64,000 bases of DNA from Chitinophagales bacterium (GCA_013299105.1 JAAFJY010000039.1:1-64000); one strand, 5' to 3'; positions 34,108-42,797 are shown, counted from the stretch's first letter. Notes: generated by a model from the sequence alone, not told the origin. Program-made: numbers and translations.

Positions 34108-36696
34108 ATGAAAACCTGGGCATTGACATTTATATTTTTGGCTTTGTGGCTGCCTTCATTCAAAAACGCAAATCAAGAGAAACCCGACGACAATCGCTTC
34201 ACCAAAGTCGTTTTGGACAATGATCTCAACGAACCCATGGAATTGGCCATTGCCGACGATGGCATGATCTATTATGTAGAGCGCTTGGGGCAATTGAACA
34301 GTTTTGATCCCAGCACCAACCAGAAAAAGCGCATTGCCAAGCTCAACGTAAGGGTAGGAGCCGAAGATGGATTGATGGGCATTGCCCTGGACCCAAACTT
34401 CCTGGAAAACCACTGGATTTACCTTTACCTAAGCGAACCCAACCCCGAACAAGGTGAATACCTCAATGTCTTGGCCCGTTTTGAACTGAACGAACAGGGC
34501 CTCTCTAATAAAAAAGTACTGCTGAAAATTCCCTTGATCCACGAAGGAGTAAGCCATTCAGCGGGCTCTTTGGTGTTTGATCAAAAAGGCAATCTCTTCC
34601 TTTCCACTGGCGACAATACCAATCCTTTTGAATCGGACGGCTATGCGCCAATCGACGACCGCCCGGGCCGACAGCGATTTGATGCACTCAAATCATCGGG
34701 CAATCCGAATGACCTGCGTGGTAAAATAATCCGCATCCACCCTGAGCCTGATGGTACTTACACCATTCCAGAAGGCAACTTATTCAATCCTGGAACGCCT
34801 GGCACCCGGCCCGAAATTTACGTCATGGGTTGCCGCAATCCCTTTCGCATCGCCTATGACCGGCGCAGTAATTTCTTGTATTGGGGTGAAGTGGGTCCCG
34901 ATGCAGGTCGCGACAGCAGCCAACGCGGACCCCGAGGGCACGATGAATTCAACCAAGCGCGGCAGGCTGGTAACTTTGGCTGGCCTTTGTTCGTAGGCAA
35001 CAACAAACCTTATTATTTCTACGATTTTGACCTGAAAAAATCAGGTGAAATTTTTGACCCTAATGCTCCTGTCAACTTCTCGCGCCATAATACGGGAATC
35101 AAAAACCTACCGCCAGCCCAAAAAGCCCTAATATGGTACCCCTACACGGCTTCACCGGAGTTCCCTGAACTGGGAACCGGGGGGCGCAACGCCATGGGCG
35201 GCCCGGTGTACTATTTCGACGATTATGAAAATTATCCTGGCAAATTTCCGCGCTATTACGATGGCAAATTGTTCATCTACGAATGGATGCGGGGAAAGGT
35301 GTTTACCGTGACCCTCAACAAAAATGGTGATTACCAAAAAATGGAGCGCTTTTTGCCCAATATTGAGTTCAACCATCCGATGGACATGGCTTTTAACCGC
35401 AAAGGGGAATTGTACATGCTGGAATACGGCACTTACTGGCGGGCCAAAAACGTGGACGCCCGTCTCGTTCGCATCGAATACAACGAAGGTAATCGGGCTC
35501 CAGTGGCCAAAATTACCGCTGATCGTACTTTTGGTGCCCACCCTCTGAGTGTGAAATTTTCGGCAGAAGGGTCTTTCGACCACGATCAAAAATCAGCCCT
35601 GAATTACGAGTGGTTTTTTGATAAAAATATGGTACAGGCTACTGGTCCCAATGCCAGTTTTACTTTCACCAAAAAAGGTGACTATACCTGTAGGGTGCGG
35701 GTGAGCGATGCGGAAGGAAAAAGCAGCGAAAACAGCCTGCTGATCAAAGTAGGCAACGATGCACCAAATGTCAGCATCAATTGGGAAGGCAACCGCTCTT
35801 TTTATTTTGCCCAAAGCCAAGTGCCCTATGCGGTGCAAGTAAAAGACCGGGAAGAAAAAACCAATCCCAAACGCCTCAAAGTCAATTTTTACCACTTGCC
35901 CCAAGGGGAAGACCTCGCGGGGCTGATGGCCAATGGTGAACTTCCCCAAAAAGGCAAGACCCTAATCGACAACAGCGATTGCAATGCCTGCCACGCACTG
36001 AACGCCAAATCGGTAGGCCCCAGCTACCTGGACATCGCCAAACGCTACGATGACAAGGCCCTTGCTCACCTGGCCAGCAAGGTCATCCAGGGCGGAATCG
36101 GGGTTTGGACCCAAGAGCACCAAATGTCGGCCCATCCACAATTGCTGATGGAAGACGCCGCTGAAATGGTGAATTACATCCTTTCACTCAACAAGCCCCA
36201 GCCTCAGATCGGCCAAAACGGACAGGTACAACTCCAAAAAAGCACGGGAAATTATGTGCTCATGGCCAGGTATGTTGACAAAAATGGCTTGGTCGGACAA
36301 GACCTGCTGCGGTTGCGCCCAGCACGTTTTCCAGCGGTAGAGGCCGATGCATTTCAAGGTGCAGCTATTCGCAATGCCGTGAACCAGGCGTATGTTTGCT
36401 ACAATGAAAGTGGTGCCTGGATCAGCTTCAAAAACATTGACCTCAATGGCTTGAAAACGATCAAGGCCGATGTTTATGCCCAAAAACTAGTCGGCACTCT
36501 GGAGTTGCGCACTGACAGCCCAATGGGTGCATTGATTGCCACAGTGCCGGTCAATGGCAGCGGGGTGGAAATAAGCCAGGCACAAATTGAACCACAAAAA
36601 GGGGTGAGGGATTTGTACCTGGTCTATCGCGAACGCTCCGGTGGCATCAACATCTGGAACCGACTTGACCTGCGTTGGGTGGAGTTTGGGAAATAA
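34108..36696 (+). CDS. Exported sugar dehydrogenase fused to PKD, cytochrome c and CBM6-like domains
   Basis: 862 residues with a signal peptide (MKTWALTFIFLALWLPSF). Domains in order: PQQ/GSDH-type propeller (residues ~25-455: DDGMIYYVERLGQL, GCRNPFRIAYDRR, FGWPLFVGNN), PKD domain (~463-550), a beta linker, a class I cytochrome c with heme site C625-N-A-C628-H629 and a probable axial Met in QMSAHPQLL, and a C-terminal CBM6-like domain (~735-860). The heme could pass electrons from the propeller active site to a respiratory chain or outer-surface acceptor. This type is frequent in Bacteroidota that degrade polysaccharides. All parts appear intact. The sugar substrate is unknown. Confidence 0.92.
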   Translation: MKTWALTFIFLALWLPSFKNANQEKPDDNRFTKVVLDNDLNEPMELAIADDGMIYYVERLGQLNSFDPSTNQKKRIAKLNVRVGAEDGLMGIALDPNFLENHWIYLYLSEPNPEQGEYLNVLARFELNEQGLSNKKVLLKIPLIHEGVSHSAGSLVFDQKGNLFLSTGDNTNPFESDGYAPIDDRPGRQRFDALKSSGNPNDLRGKIIRIHPEPDGTYTIPEGNLFNPGTPGTRPEIYVMGCRNPFRIAYDRRSNFLYWGEVGPDAGRDSSQRGPRGHDEFNQARQAGNFGWPLFVGNNKPYYFYDFDLKKSGEIFDPNAPVNFSRHNTGIKNLPPAQKALIWYPYTASPEFPELGTGGRNAMGGPVYYFDDYENYPGKFPRYYDGKLFIYEWMRGKVFTVTLNKNGDYQKMERFLPNIEFNHPMDMAFNRKGELYMLEYGTYWRAKNVDARLVRIEYNEGNRAPVAKITADRTFGAHPLSVKFSAEGSFDHDQKSALNYEWFFDKNMVQATGPNASFTFTKKGDYTCRVRVSDAEGKSSENSLLIKVGNDAPNVSINWEGNRSFYFAQSQVPYAVQVKDREEKTNPKRLKVNFYHLPQGEDLAGLMANGELPQKGKTLIDNSDCNACHALNAKSVGPSYLDIAKRYDDKALAHLASKVIQGGIGVWTQEHQMSAHPQLLMEDAAEMVNYILSLNKPQPQIGQNGQVQLQKSTGNYVLMARYVDKNGLVGQDLLRLRPARFPAVEADAFQGAAIRNAVNQAYVCYNESGAWISFKNIDLNGLKTIKADVYAQKLVGTLELRTDSPMGALIATVPVNGSGVEISQAQIEPQKGVRDLYLVYRERSGGINIWNRLDLRWVEFGK

Positions 36697-36704
36697 ATTT
36701 TTTC

Positions 36705-36832
36705 GTAAGCACGTTACAAACGTGCGGAAGCCCGGTGTCGGTCAGAAGACCCGACACCAGCGCAACCCTAAATGACGCTGGTTCCAGGTCTCTGACCGGA
36801 ACCATCTTACACGCGTTTGTAACGCGTAAACG
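36705..36832. repeat. Compound inverted-repeat element with three mini-hairpins
   Basis: Outer arms share the core CGTTACAAACG (36712-36722) / CGTTTGTAACG (36814-36824). Between them lie three perfect small hairpins: GGTGTCGG/CCGACACC (36734-36741/36751-36758), CCAGCG/CGCTGG (36757-36762/36776-36781) and GGTTCC/GGAACC (36780-36785/36798-36803). Non-coding; it could act as a terminator for the preceding gene or be a REP-like element. Confidence 0.6.
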
Positions 36833-36882
36833 GATCTTCAGAGGATTGAGGACTTACATTTTTTCGATCAAAACACCTGATT

Positions 36883-37338
36883 ATGTTGCAGTCTAATCAA
36901 GTATTGACCTACGCGCCCCGTTTGATCTTGCTGGCCTTGATTGCCTACACTTTTTTCCAGTGGCAGGGCTTGCCAGCACAAATCCCGACCCACTTCAATC
37001 TGCAAGGGAAGCCCGATGACTTTGGTCCCAAGGGTACCATTTTCCTCTTGCCTGCCATTGGTCTTTTTTTGCTGGTGATGTTCAGTATTGCCATCAGCCA
37101 AGTCAATCGAAACAGCAAAGTTGAGGAAAAAAACAAAACCAGTGCCGATCAGCAGCGCATCATGATGCATATTTTGAGCGCGCTGGTCATGTTGTTGTTT
37201 TTCTACATCACTTATGGTACGGTACAAGTGGCCCAAGGATTGAAAACGGGATTGTCTTCAATTTTCCTTTTTGGCTTTGTCGCGCTGATCCTGCTCACGG
37301 TAGGATTCTTTTCTTGGCGAGGAAACCTTACTACTTAG
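36883..37338 (+). CDS. DUF1648 domain small membrane protein
   Basis: 151 residues, four hydrophobic helices. The loop WQGLPAQIPTHFNLQGKPDDFGPKG between helix 1 and 2 is the DUF1648 signature (IPxHxNxxGxxD), also found in SdpI-type immunity proteins. The second half (MHILSALVMLLFFYITYG) completes the usual short form. Its function is unknown; SdpI relatives protect against a membrane toxin, but no toxin is linked here. Monocistronic. Confidence 0.85.
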   Translation: MLQSNQVLTYAPRLILLALIAYTFFQWQGLPAQIPTHFNLQGKPDDFGPKGTIFLLPAIGLFLLVMFSIAISQVNRNSKVEEKNKTSADQQRIMMHILSALVMLLFFYITYGTVQVAQGLKTGLSSIFLFGFVALILLTVGFFSWRGNLTT

Positions 37339-37649
37339 GGGTTGGTACAAAAAATGGGATAACCAAAAAAGACTGCTCAATACGATGTAAATCCAAGCTT
37401 TTGTGGGGATTCTGTCCGGGGTCTAAACGGGCCTTTCGCAAAATCGCAGGATTTGATCACAGCCCTTGACTTTTTTGTTTCTTTTTTTGTCAAGAAAAAA
37501 AGAAAAAGAATATTTTATTGAAAATCAATGGTTTAGATTCGCATAGAGCCTTGTAGTGTTCCAGAAAGCACGGCAATTTGGAACAATAGCCATCCAATGT
37601 TTCGTATGATTTGTAGCTCTATCTCTGGGAAAGCTTTTACACAAATCGC
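37339..37649. other. Non-coding gap with AT-rich hairpin
   Basis: About 310 bp without a credible gene between convergent DUF1648 and SDR genes. It contains a hairpin CTTGAC (37465-37470) / GTCAAG (37489-37494) with a TTTTTTGTTTCTTTTTTT loop, followed by AAGAAAAAAAGAAAAAG. The poly-pyrimidine/poly-purine pair could terminate transcription from either side. Nothing else recognised. Confidence 0.5.
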
Positions 37650-38474
37650 CTAAAAAACCGCTGCCTCAGCTACAGCCCGCCAGTCTTCCAGGTCTTTTTT
37701 GACACTATCGAGTTTTGAGCCGATGGTGCCCAGGGCAATCTTGCCCAAGGGCAGGCGCAAGGGAGGGTTTTCACAATTTACGACTAGCAAAATGGCTTCA
37801 GCGGCCTTGATGGGGTCTCCTTCCTGTTTGCCATCCACTTGCTTAATGCGCTCGCGAAAAACACCAGCAGTGGCCTGGTAAGCCTCAATTTGAGTAGCGG
37901 CTTCTTGAAAGCCTTTACCTGCAAAACCAGTGCGGAAAGGGCCGGGTTCTACAATGGTTACTTTGATGCCCAAAGGTGCAAGCTCGGCAGCCAGGGCTTC
38001 ACTCATGCCTTCGAGTGCAAATTTACTGGCGTTGTAAATGCCAAAACCAGGGAAAGCCTTGATGCCCCCATGCGAAGACATTTGGATGATGTGACCTTGA
38101 CCACGCTCCCGGATCAGTGGCAGAAAAGTTTGAGTCAGTTGAAGTGTGCCAAAGAAATTGGCTTCAAAAACTTGGCGTACCTCAGCATCCGAAGCTTCTT
38201 CAATGGCCCCCGCAAAGCCAAAACCCGCATTGTTGACCAATACGTCGATTCCACCAAATTGTGTTTTTACCGTTTCGACGGCTTGTTGGATACTTTCGGG
38301 GTCACACAAATCCAAAACCAATGCAAAAGCTTTTTCTCCAAATTTGGCATTGAACTCAGCCGCTTGCTGGGCTTGTCTAAAAGTACCGATGACAAAGTGC
38401 CCTTGAGCGATCAGCGTTTCGGCCAAAGCGGCACCAATTCCGCTGGAGATGCCCGTAATGAACCATGTTTTCAT
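37650..38474 (-). CDS. Short-chain dehydrogenase/reductase
   Basis: 274 residues from the ATG at 38474 (MKTWFITGISSGIGAALAE). The Rossmann-fold cofactor motif TGISSGIG, the structural NNAG (LVNNAGFGFAG) and the active-site Y-N-A-S-K in GFGIYNASKFALEG are all present, with the catalytic Ser in IQMSSHGG. It is a cytoplasmic NAD(P)-dependent oxidoreductase of the classical SDR type. The substrate is unknown. It lies 75 bp downstream of an AraC-family gene on the same strand, a common regulator-target pair. Confidence 0.92.
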   Translation of the reverse strand: MKTWFITGISSGIGAALAETLIAQGHFVIGTFRQAQQAAEFNAKFGEKAFALVLDLCDPESIQQAVETVKTQFGGIDVLVNNAGFGFAGAIEEASDAEVRQVFEANFFGTLQLTQTFLPLIRERGQGHIIQMSSHGGIKAFPGFGIYNASKFALEGMSEALAAELAPLGIKVTIVEPGPFRTGFAGKGFQEAATQIEAYQATAGVFRERIKQVDGKQEGDPIKAAEAILLVVNCENPPLRLPLGKIALGTIGSKLDSVKKDLEDWRAVAEAAVF

Positions 38475-38549
38475 TTTTACATTTTTGACATGAACTGAAA
38501 TAATGGCACAAAGATGGGCCAGGCGGGCGGCCATGTGTTAGAACAAAAG

Positions 38550-39434
38550 CTATAAATTTCGGTATTTTTCAGACATTGCTTGTTTGAAGGCCAAAGGTGA
38601 AAATCCTGTTTCAGCTTTGAATACTTTGGCAAAATAGGACAAGTCGAAATAACCCAACTCGGTCGCGATCTCGGATACACTGTAATCGCTGAACAAAAGT
38701 AGGCGTTTGGCTTCCAGGATGCTGCGGGCACGGATCAGTTCCGAAGTGGTTTTCCCGGTCACTTGTTTGGCCACCACATTCAGGTGATGCTGGGTAATGT
38801 TGAGCTGAGTGGCATAATCATTTGCTCCCCATGCTGATTTGTAATGTTCATCAATCAGGGCTTTCAGTGATTTGTAAAGCAAAACATAGCGTTTGGACGG
38901 GGCCTGAGCCAAGGTTTTATCAATGCTGCGTTGAATTTGAGCCAACAACACTTGCAAGAGCGATTGGGCAATCAGTGGCGAAAAATCAGCACGTTTTCGT
39001 TCAAAATAAAGCAAATTAATCGTGTTTTTGATTTCCTGGTAGGTTTGAAGATTAGGTTGAAGAAAAGGCTGGGTGAAAAAATTGTCGAGAAAAGTGAGCT
39101 CAAACAAGCGTTCGCGGTTGGGATTGTTGAGCAAGAAAAAATCTTCGGTAAAAAAGACACTACCCCCTTTTAGCGGCTGCCATTCTACAAAATGGTGCAA
39201 TTGGTTGGGGGAAATGAAAAACAAGGTTTGAGGGGTAATTTCATACTCCTGCCCATCGATGACTTGGGTGCTTAAGCCTTCATCGACCCACAAAATTTCG
39301 TAAAAAGTATGCTTGTGAGGGTCCTCAATGTCCAATTCTTCCATTTCCTCAAAACGGGTTACTTCAAACTCGCTGGGCCGGTCGGGCCGATTGACAAAAT
39401 GGCCAATGTGGTAAAACGGAAATGGGTCTTTCAT
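38550..39434 (-). CDS. AraC-family transcriptional regulator with cupin-type sensor
   Basis: 294 residues. The N-terminal part (HTFYEILWVDEGLSTQVIDGQEY, FISPNQLHHFVEW) is an AraC-type cupin-like ligand domain. The C-terminal domain has the first helix-turn-helix NDYATQLNITQHHLNVVAKQVTG and the second VSEIATELGYFDLSYFAKVFKAETGFSP. It probably senses a small molecule and controls the SDR gene just downstream. Starts with ATG at 39434, and the 1-kb region beyond is repeat-rich non-coding DNA. Confidence 0.92.
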   Translation of the reverse strand: MKDPFPFYHIGHFVNRPDRPSEFEVTRFEEMEELDIEDPHKHTFYEILWVDEGLSTQVIDGQEYEITPQTLFFISPNQLHHFVEWQPLKGGSVFFTEDFFLLNNPNRERLFELTFLDNFFTQPFLQPNLQTYQEIKNTINLLYFERKRADFSPLIAQSLLQVLLAQIQRSIDKTLAQAPSKRYVLLYKSLKALIDEHYKSAWGANDYATQLNITQHHLNVVAKQVTGKTTSELIRARSILEAKRLLLFSDYSVSEIATELGYFDLSYFAKVFKAETGFSPLAFKQAMSEKYRNL

Positions 39435-39484
39435 GGTGCAAAAGTCGGTAATTTTCGGATATAGATGCTCTTCTTAACGCCCTA

Positions 39485-39982
39485 AGTATTTGAGCTAAAA
39501 TAGAATGAACGTATTTGATTTTTTGATTTTGAGGATTAGCAAAAAGATAAGTGCCTGACTGAAAATAAGTTGCGTTCTTTTTTGACAAGTTCTCAATCCA
39601 TTTTAAAGACAATGGAAAAGCCAGCTTAGGAGTCCTTTGAGGGAATTGTAAACGATCAAGTTGATCCCCGCAGCCTTTCTGATACTTTAAGCAGTCGCCC
39701 TAAAATCAATTATACCAATGATCTTCAGGCGAGCAAAAGTTCGGAGAACTTTGACGTTTGTAGCCACAGCGACGGGATCTCAATTGGCACTTCGGATGAA
39801 GTGCGACGTCTAAAAATCCTATTTAACATCGCACTTCATCCGAAGTGCACACACGCCCTCCGTATCACTCGCTACAAACGTCTCTCTTCTCCGAAGAAAC
39901 GCGCTATCGGGAGATAACTACGGATTGAGAACTTACCTTTTTTGCTAATCCCAAATCCGAACACCTTATGTTTTATGCTCCC
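39485..39982. repeat. GAGCTAAAATA palindromic repeat, split copy
   Basis: The left arm (TTTGAGCTAAAATAGAATG ... GAGGATTAGCAAAAAGA, from 39485) and the right arm (TTTTTTGCTAATCCCAAATC ... TTATGCTCC, to about 39982) are the same arms that lie side by side in the copies at 40165-40298 and 56341-56474. Here they are about 320 bp apart, with the big hairpin at 39740-39895 between them, which suggests insertion into an older palindromic element. Confidence 0.6.
39740..39895. repeat. 156-bp long hairpin element
   Basis: Three nested arms pair in order: TTCGGAGAA (39740-39748)/TTCTCCGAA (39887-39895), GACGTTTGTAGC (39753-39764)/GCTACAAACGTC (39871-39882), and GCACTTCGGATGAAGTGCGA (39787-39806)/TCGCACTTCATCCGAAGTGC (39829-39848). 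The inner arms are themselves short palindromes. No coding content. It would fold into one long stem. Confidence 0.7.
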
Positions 39983-40164
39983 TAAACTACCAAGTCATTT
40001 GGATTTTTTTATGCATAACAAGTGGAAAACCAGAAAAATTTTAACTTTGCATACGACAAGAGCTAAACACATTCTGCCTAAACCTTCCAAGCACTTTATT
40101 CCAAAGTAAATCCTCCTTGCCTTTTGAAGGTTCCTTCTTGTCATCATCGTCCAAAATCTATTTA

Positions 40165-40298
40165 GTATTTGAGCTAAAATATGGTGGACACATTTGTTTT
40201 TGAGGGTTAGCAAAAAAAGAATACAACTTCCTTTCAGTCAGTTGCTTATCTTTTTTTACTAATCCCAAATCTGACCACCTTATTTTTTCACGCTCCCT
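40165..40298. repeat. GAGCTAAAATA palindromic repeat, compact copy
   Basis: About 134 bp with a left arm (GAGCTAAAATATGGTGGACA, then GAGGGTTAGCAAAAAAAGAA) and a right arm (TTTTTTTACTAATCCCAAAT, then CCACCTTATTTTTTCACGCTCC) that are imperfect reverse complements around a centre AACTTCCTTTCAGTCAGTTG. The two pieces match 56341-56474. With the preceding copies it fills most of the 1-kb gap 39435-40448, where I see no gene. Confidence 0.65.
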
Positions 40299-40448
40299 TA
40301 AACTCCCTTTTAAGAATTAGTTGTGTTCAATTTATCTAGCTTCTGTTGGAGATTTGAGCATTACGGCATTTATTTGCACCCAATTTCACGACAGTGAAAC
40401 TTCGGCTCTCATTAATTTCTTCAACCTATTCTCCAAAATACGCAATCT

Positions 40449-40883
40449 ATGAAAGTCAAAACCATTTTCCTGCTTCTTGCATTGGCTAGTTTCCAACTCG
40501 CCTGCAAAGACAACTCTGCTGTTGGCCAAGAGAAGGCCCTCGAGGATGAAATGATGGACATCCACGACGAAGTAATGCCAAAAATGGGTGAGGCCACCCA
40601 ACTCCACAAAGCCATGATGGATACGCTTTACAACAACACCACCATGACCATCGAGACACGAGAAAAAATGAGTCAAACTGCTGCAACTTTGGATCAATGC
40701 ATTAACGGCATGACCAACTGGATGAACGGCATCAGTGACTTGGAGCTCCGCAAAAAAGGCATGAAACACGAAGCCATTATGCAGATGCTCAACCAAGAGA
40801 AAGACAACATCGCCAAAATCGGCGAAATCATGACCTCTCAAATGCAGGACGCAAAAGCCCATTTGGAAGCCATGAAGAAGTAG
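40449..40883 (+). CDS. Helical lipoprotein of unknown function
   Basis: 144 residues. A lipoprotein signal (MKVKTIFLLLALASFQLAC) puts the lipidated Cys at residue 19. The mature part is almost wholly helical, Met/Glu/Lys-rich and coiled-coil-like (EMMDIHDEVMPKMGEATQLH ... GEIMTSQMQDAKAHLE), as in small Bacteroidota proteins sometimes labelled viral A-type inclusion-like. The gene precedes the SCO protein gene, and a hairpin plus a promoter box lie between them. Unusual Met content (over ten residues) and His suggest possible copper or metal binding next to a SCO protein, but this is inference. Confidence 0.8.
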   Translation: MKVKTIFLLLALASFQLACKDNSAVGQEKALEDEMMDIHDEVMPKMGEATQLHKAMMDTLYNNTTMTIETREKMSQTAATLDQCINGMTNWMNGISDLELRKKGMKHEAIMQMLNQEKDNIAKIGEIMTSQMQDAKAHLEAMKK

Positions 40884-40917
40884 TCTATTGGAAGTTAGTT
40901 TGTATTTCGTCTAAAGA

Positions 40918-40952
40918 AAAGGGAGGGGCAGCTTGGTGTTGTTCCTCCCTTT
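40918..40952 (+). terminator. Hairpin terminator after the lipoprotein gene
   Basis: AAAGGGAGG (40918-40926) pairs with CCTCCCTTT (40944-40952) 35 bp after the stop, ending in a short T-run. It abuts the promoter box of the SCO gene. Confidence 0.65.
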
Positions 40953-40959
40953 ATCTTTG
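40933..40959 (+). promoter_or_regulatory. Possible promoter of the SCO-family gene
   Basis: A TATCTTTG -7 box (40952-40959) lies 22 bp before the SCO start, with a TTG at 40933-40935 upstream (16-bp spacing, short of the usual 19). The -7 box fits TAnnTTTG exactly. Confidence 0.5.
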
Positions 40960-40981
40960 CAATTCAAAATTCGATTGAACG

Positions 40982-41611
40982 ATGAAATTCTGGGGTTATA
41001 TCTTAATTTTTGCTTTGATCACTGGCCTGATCATTTTTATTGCCAAACCTTTCGCCGATACCAATAAGCCGCTCCCCATTCTGGGTGAAATCGACATCGT
41101 GAATGGTGATACGATTTATCCACAGGTACGTGATTTTACTTTCACCAACCAGGATAGTCAAGCAGTGAACAACGCAACCTTTGAGGGCAAGGCTTACATC
41201 GTTGACTTCTTTTTCATTTCCTGCCCAACCATTTGCCCCAAGGTAAAAAAACAAATGCTGCGTTTGTACGAGCGGTATGCCGCTGAAGATCGCCTGCGTT
41301 TTCTTTCTCACTCCATCGATACCAAACATGATACGATTCCGCGCCTCAAGAAATTTGCCAACGACCTGGGCATCAAAACCGAGCGCTGGCACTTGGTCAC
41401 TGGCGATCGCTATGAATTGTACAGCATCGCCAACGACTATTTCAGCGTTGCCAAAGAAGACCCCAAAGCTCCCGGTGGATTCGACCACAGCGGACGCCTG
41501 ATCCTGGTCGATACCAAGCGCCACGTCCGGGCTTTTTGTGATGGAACCGACCCCAAGTCGGTGGATGAGTTTATGAAGTCGATTGACAAGTTGCTGCTGG
41601 AAATGGAGTAG
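40982..41611 (+). CDS. SCO1/SenC-family copper chaperone-like protein
   Basis: 209 residues. One N-terminal membrane helix (YILIFALITGLIIFIA) anchors a thioredoxin-fold domain with the copper-binding motif C81-P-T-I-C85 in FISCPTICPK and the third ligand His169 in FDHSGRLILVD. These define SCO proteins, which deliver copper to the CuA site of cytochrome c oxidase and act in redox control on the periplasmic side. Family length and all ligands are normal. No oxidase genes are in the window. The neighbour lipoprotein may belong to the same function. Confidence 0.93.
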   Translation: MKFWGYILIFALITGLIIFIAKPFADTNKPLPILGEIDIVNGDTIYPQVRDFTFTNQDSQAVNNATFEGKAYIVDFFFISCPTICPKVKKQMLRLYERYAAEDRLRFLSHSIDTKHDTIPRLKKFANDLGIKTERWHLVTGDRYELYSIANDYFSVAKEDPKAPGGFDHSGRLILVDTKRHVRAFCDGTDPKSVDEFMKSIDKLLLEME

Positions 41612-41650
41612 GAGTTGACAAGTTGAAGGGTTGAAATGTTGAAGAGAGTG
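41612..41650 (+). repeat. GTTGAAATGTTGAA string repeat
   Basis: GTTGACAAGTTGAAGGGTTGAAATGTTG-type string immediately after the SCO stop codon; same family as at 21650 and 33969. Confidence 0.55.
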
Positions 41651-41755
41651 GGCAGAGTAAGGGGCTTTTCAACCCAAGACTGTGTTTTTTGCGCGAAAAA
41701 GGTTTATCTTTATTGCTGTACCCTCCACCATTCGTAGTACAGTAAGCTAAAGCAA

Positions 41756-42787
41756 ATGAAGCGTAGAGATTTTGCCCAAAAAATTGCCCTGGCCACCATG
41801 TTGCCTGGCATTACCGCAGCCAGCCGTCCCAAAAGCCGCCCCAGCCTGATCAAACCCAGGCGTTTGAAACAAGGCGACTTGGTGGCTTTGATCACGCCCG
41901 GCAGTTATGCTCCAGATGCGCAGATCGAAAAAGCAGTCAAAAACCTGGAAGAAATGGGCTTCCGGGTAGCGCTTGGACAAAACATCCGTGCCAAGTATGG
42001 CTATGTAGCGGGCCAGGACGAGCAGCGCCTCAAAGACCTGCACTGGGCTTTTTCCAACCCCGAAGTGAATGCCATTTGGTGCGCACGTGGAGGTTATGGT
42101 TGCACTCGGCTCCTGCCTGCCATCAACTACGACTTGATCCGCCAAAACCCCAAAGTTTTTATTGGATACAGCGACATTACGGCGCTGCACCTGGCGTTTT
42201 TGCAGCGCAGCGGGCTGATCACTTTTCATGGTCAAGTAGCCCAATCGAAGCTCACGCCCTACACTTTGGAGCATTTTTTGCCCGTACTGATGGAGGGCAA
42301 AGCCCGCCACGTGATTGCACTGCATACCGAATACCAGGAACACGAGGATCAATTGTACCGCTTTGCTCCCATGCGCAATGGCGTGGTACGCGGCGAGCTC
42401 GCGGGCGGCAACCTGACCCTGCTGGCCGCGATGGCAGGCACCGAATTTGGCCTAAACGCCAAGGGCAAGCTCGTTTTTATGGAAGACATCGAAGAAAAAC
42501 CCTACCGCGTGGACCGGATGCTGACCCAATTGCGCCAAGCTTCCCAATTGGACCAGGCCGCTGGCTTTGCCCTGGGCATTTTTGCGGGCTGTGGCCCCGA
42601 AGCCGATGAAGATTCCCTGTCTTTGTACGATGCCGTGAACGACCGCCTGGGCAGCTTGAACCTGCCCTCGGCCTACGGCTTTAGCTTTGGCCACGTTTCG
42701 CACCAGTGTACCCTGCCCCAAGGCATCCGCGCCGAACTGGATACGGTGGCCAAGACGATTACTTTGTTGGAGGCGGCGGTGATGTGA
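41756..42787 (+). CDS. LD-carboxypeptidase (peptidase S66)
   Basis: 343 residues beginning MKRRDFAQKIALATMLPG, a Tat-like or short export signal. The S66 hallmarks are ICARGGYG-like WCARGGYGCTRLLP, the nucleophile Ser in FIGYSDITALH, the acidic region FMEDIEEKPYRVDRML and the His in SFGHVSHQ near the C-terminus. The enzyme removes the terminal D-Ala from murein tetrapeptides or related muropeptides. Export would place it in the periplasm, unlike the cytosolic LdcA, and the signal is only moderately convincing. Monocistronic, followed by a dispersed repeat. Confidence 0.9.
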   Translation: MKRRDFAQKIALATMLPGITAASRPKSRPSLIKPRRLKQGDLVALITPGSYAPDAQIEKAVKNLEEMGFRVALGQNIRAKYGYVAGQDEQRLKDLHWAFSNPEVNAIWCARGGYGCTRLLPAINYDLIRQNPKVFIGYSDITALHLAFLQRSGLITFHGQVAQSKLTPYTLEHFLPVLMEGKARHVIALHTEYQEHEDQLYRFAPMRNGVVRGELAGGNLTLLAAMAGTEFGLNAKGKLVFMEDIEEKPYRVDRMLTQLRQASQLDQAAGFALGIFAGCGPEADEDSLSLYDAVNDRLGSLNLPSAYGFSFGHVSHQCTLPQGIRAELDTVAKTITLLEAAVM

Positions 42788-42797
42788 GGATGCCCTC

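Noticed and set aside
39995-40213. 72-residue reverse frame in the 1-kb gap
   Set aside because: It runs into a palindromic repeat and shows no family features.
39485-40310. CRISPR-like array
   Set aside because: The repeats are long, palindromic and only two or three in number with no uniform spacers, so they are dispersed elements.
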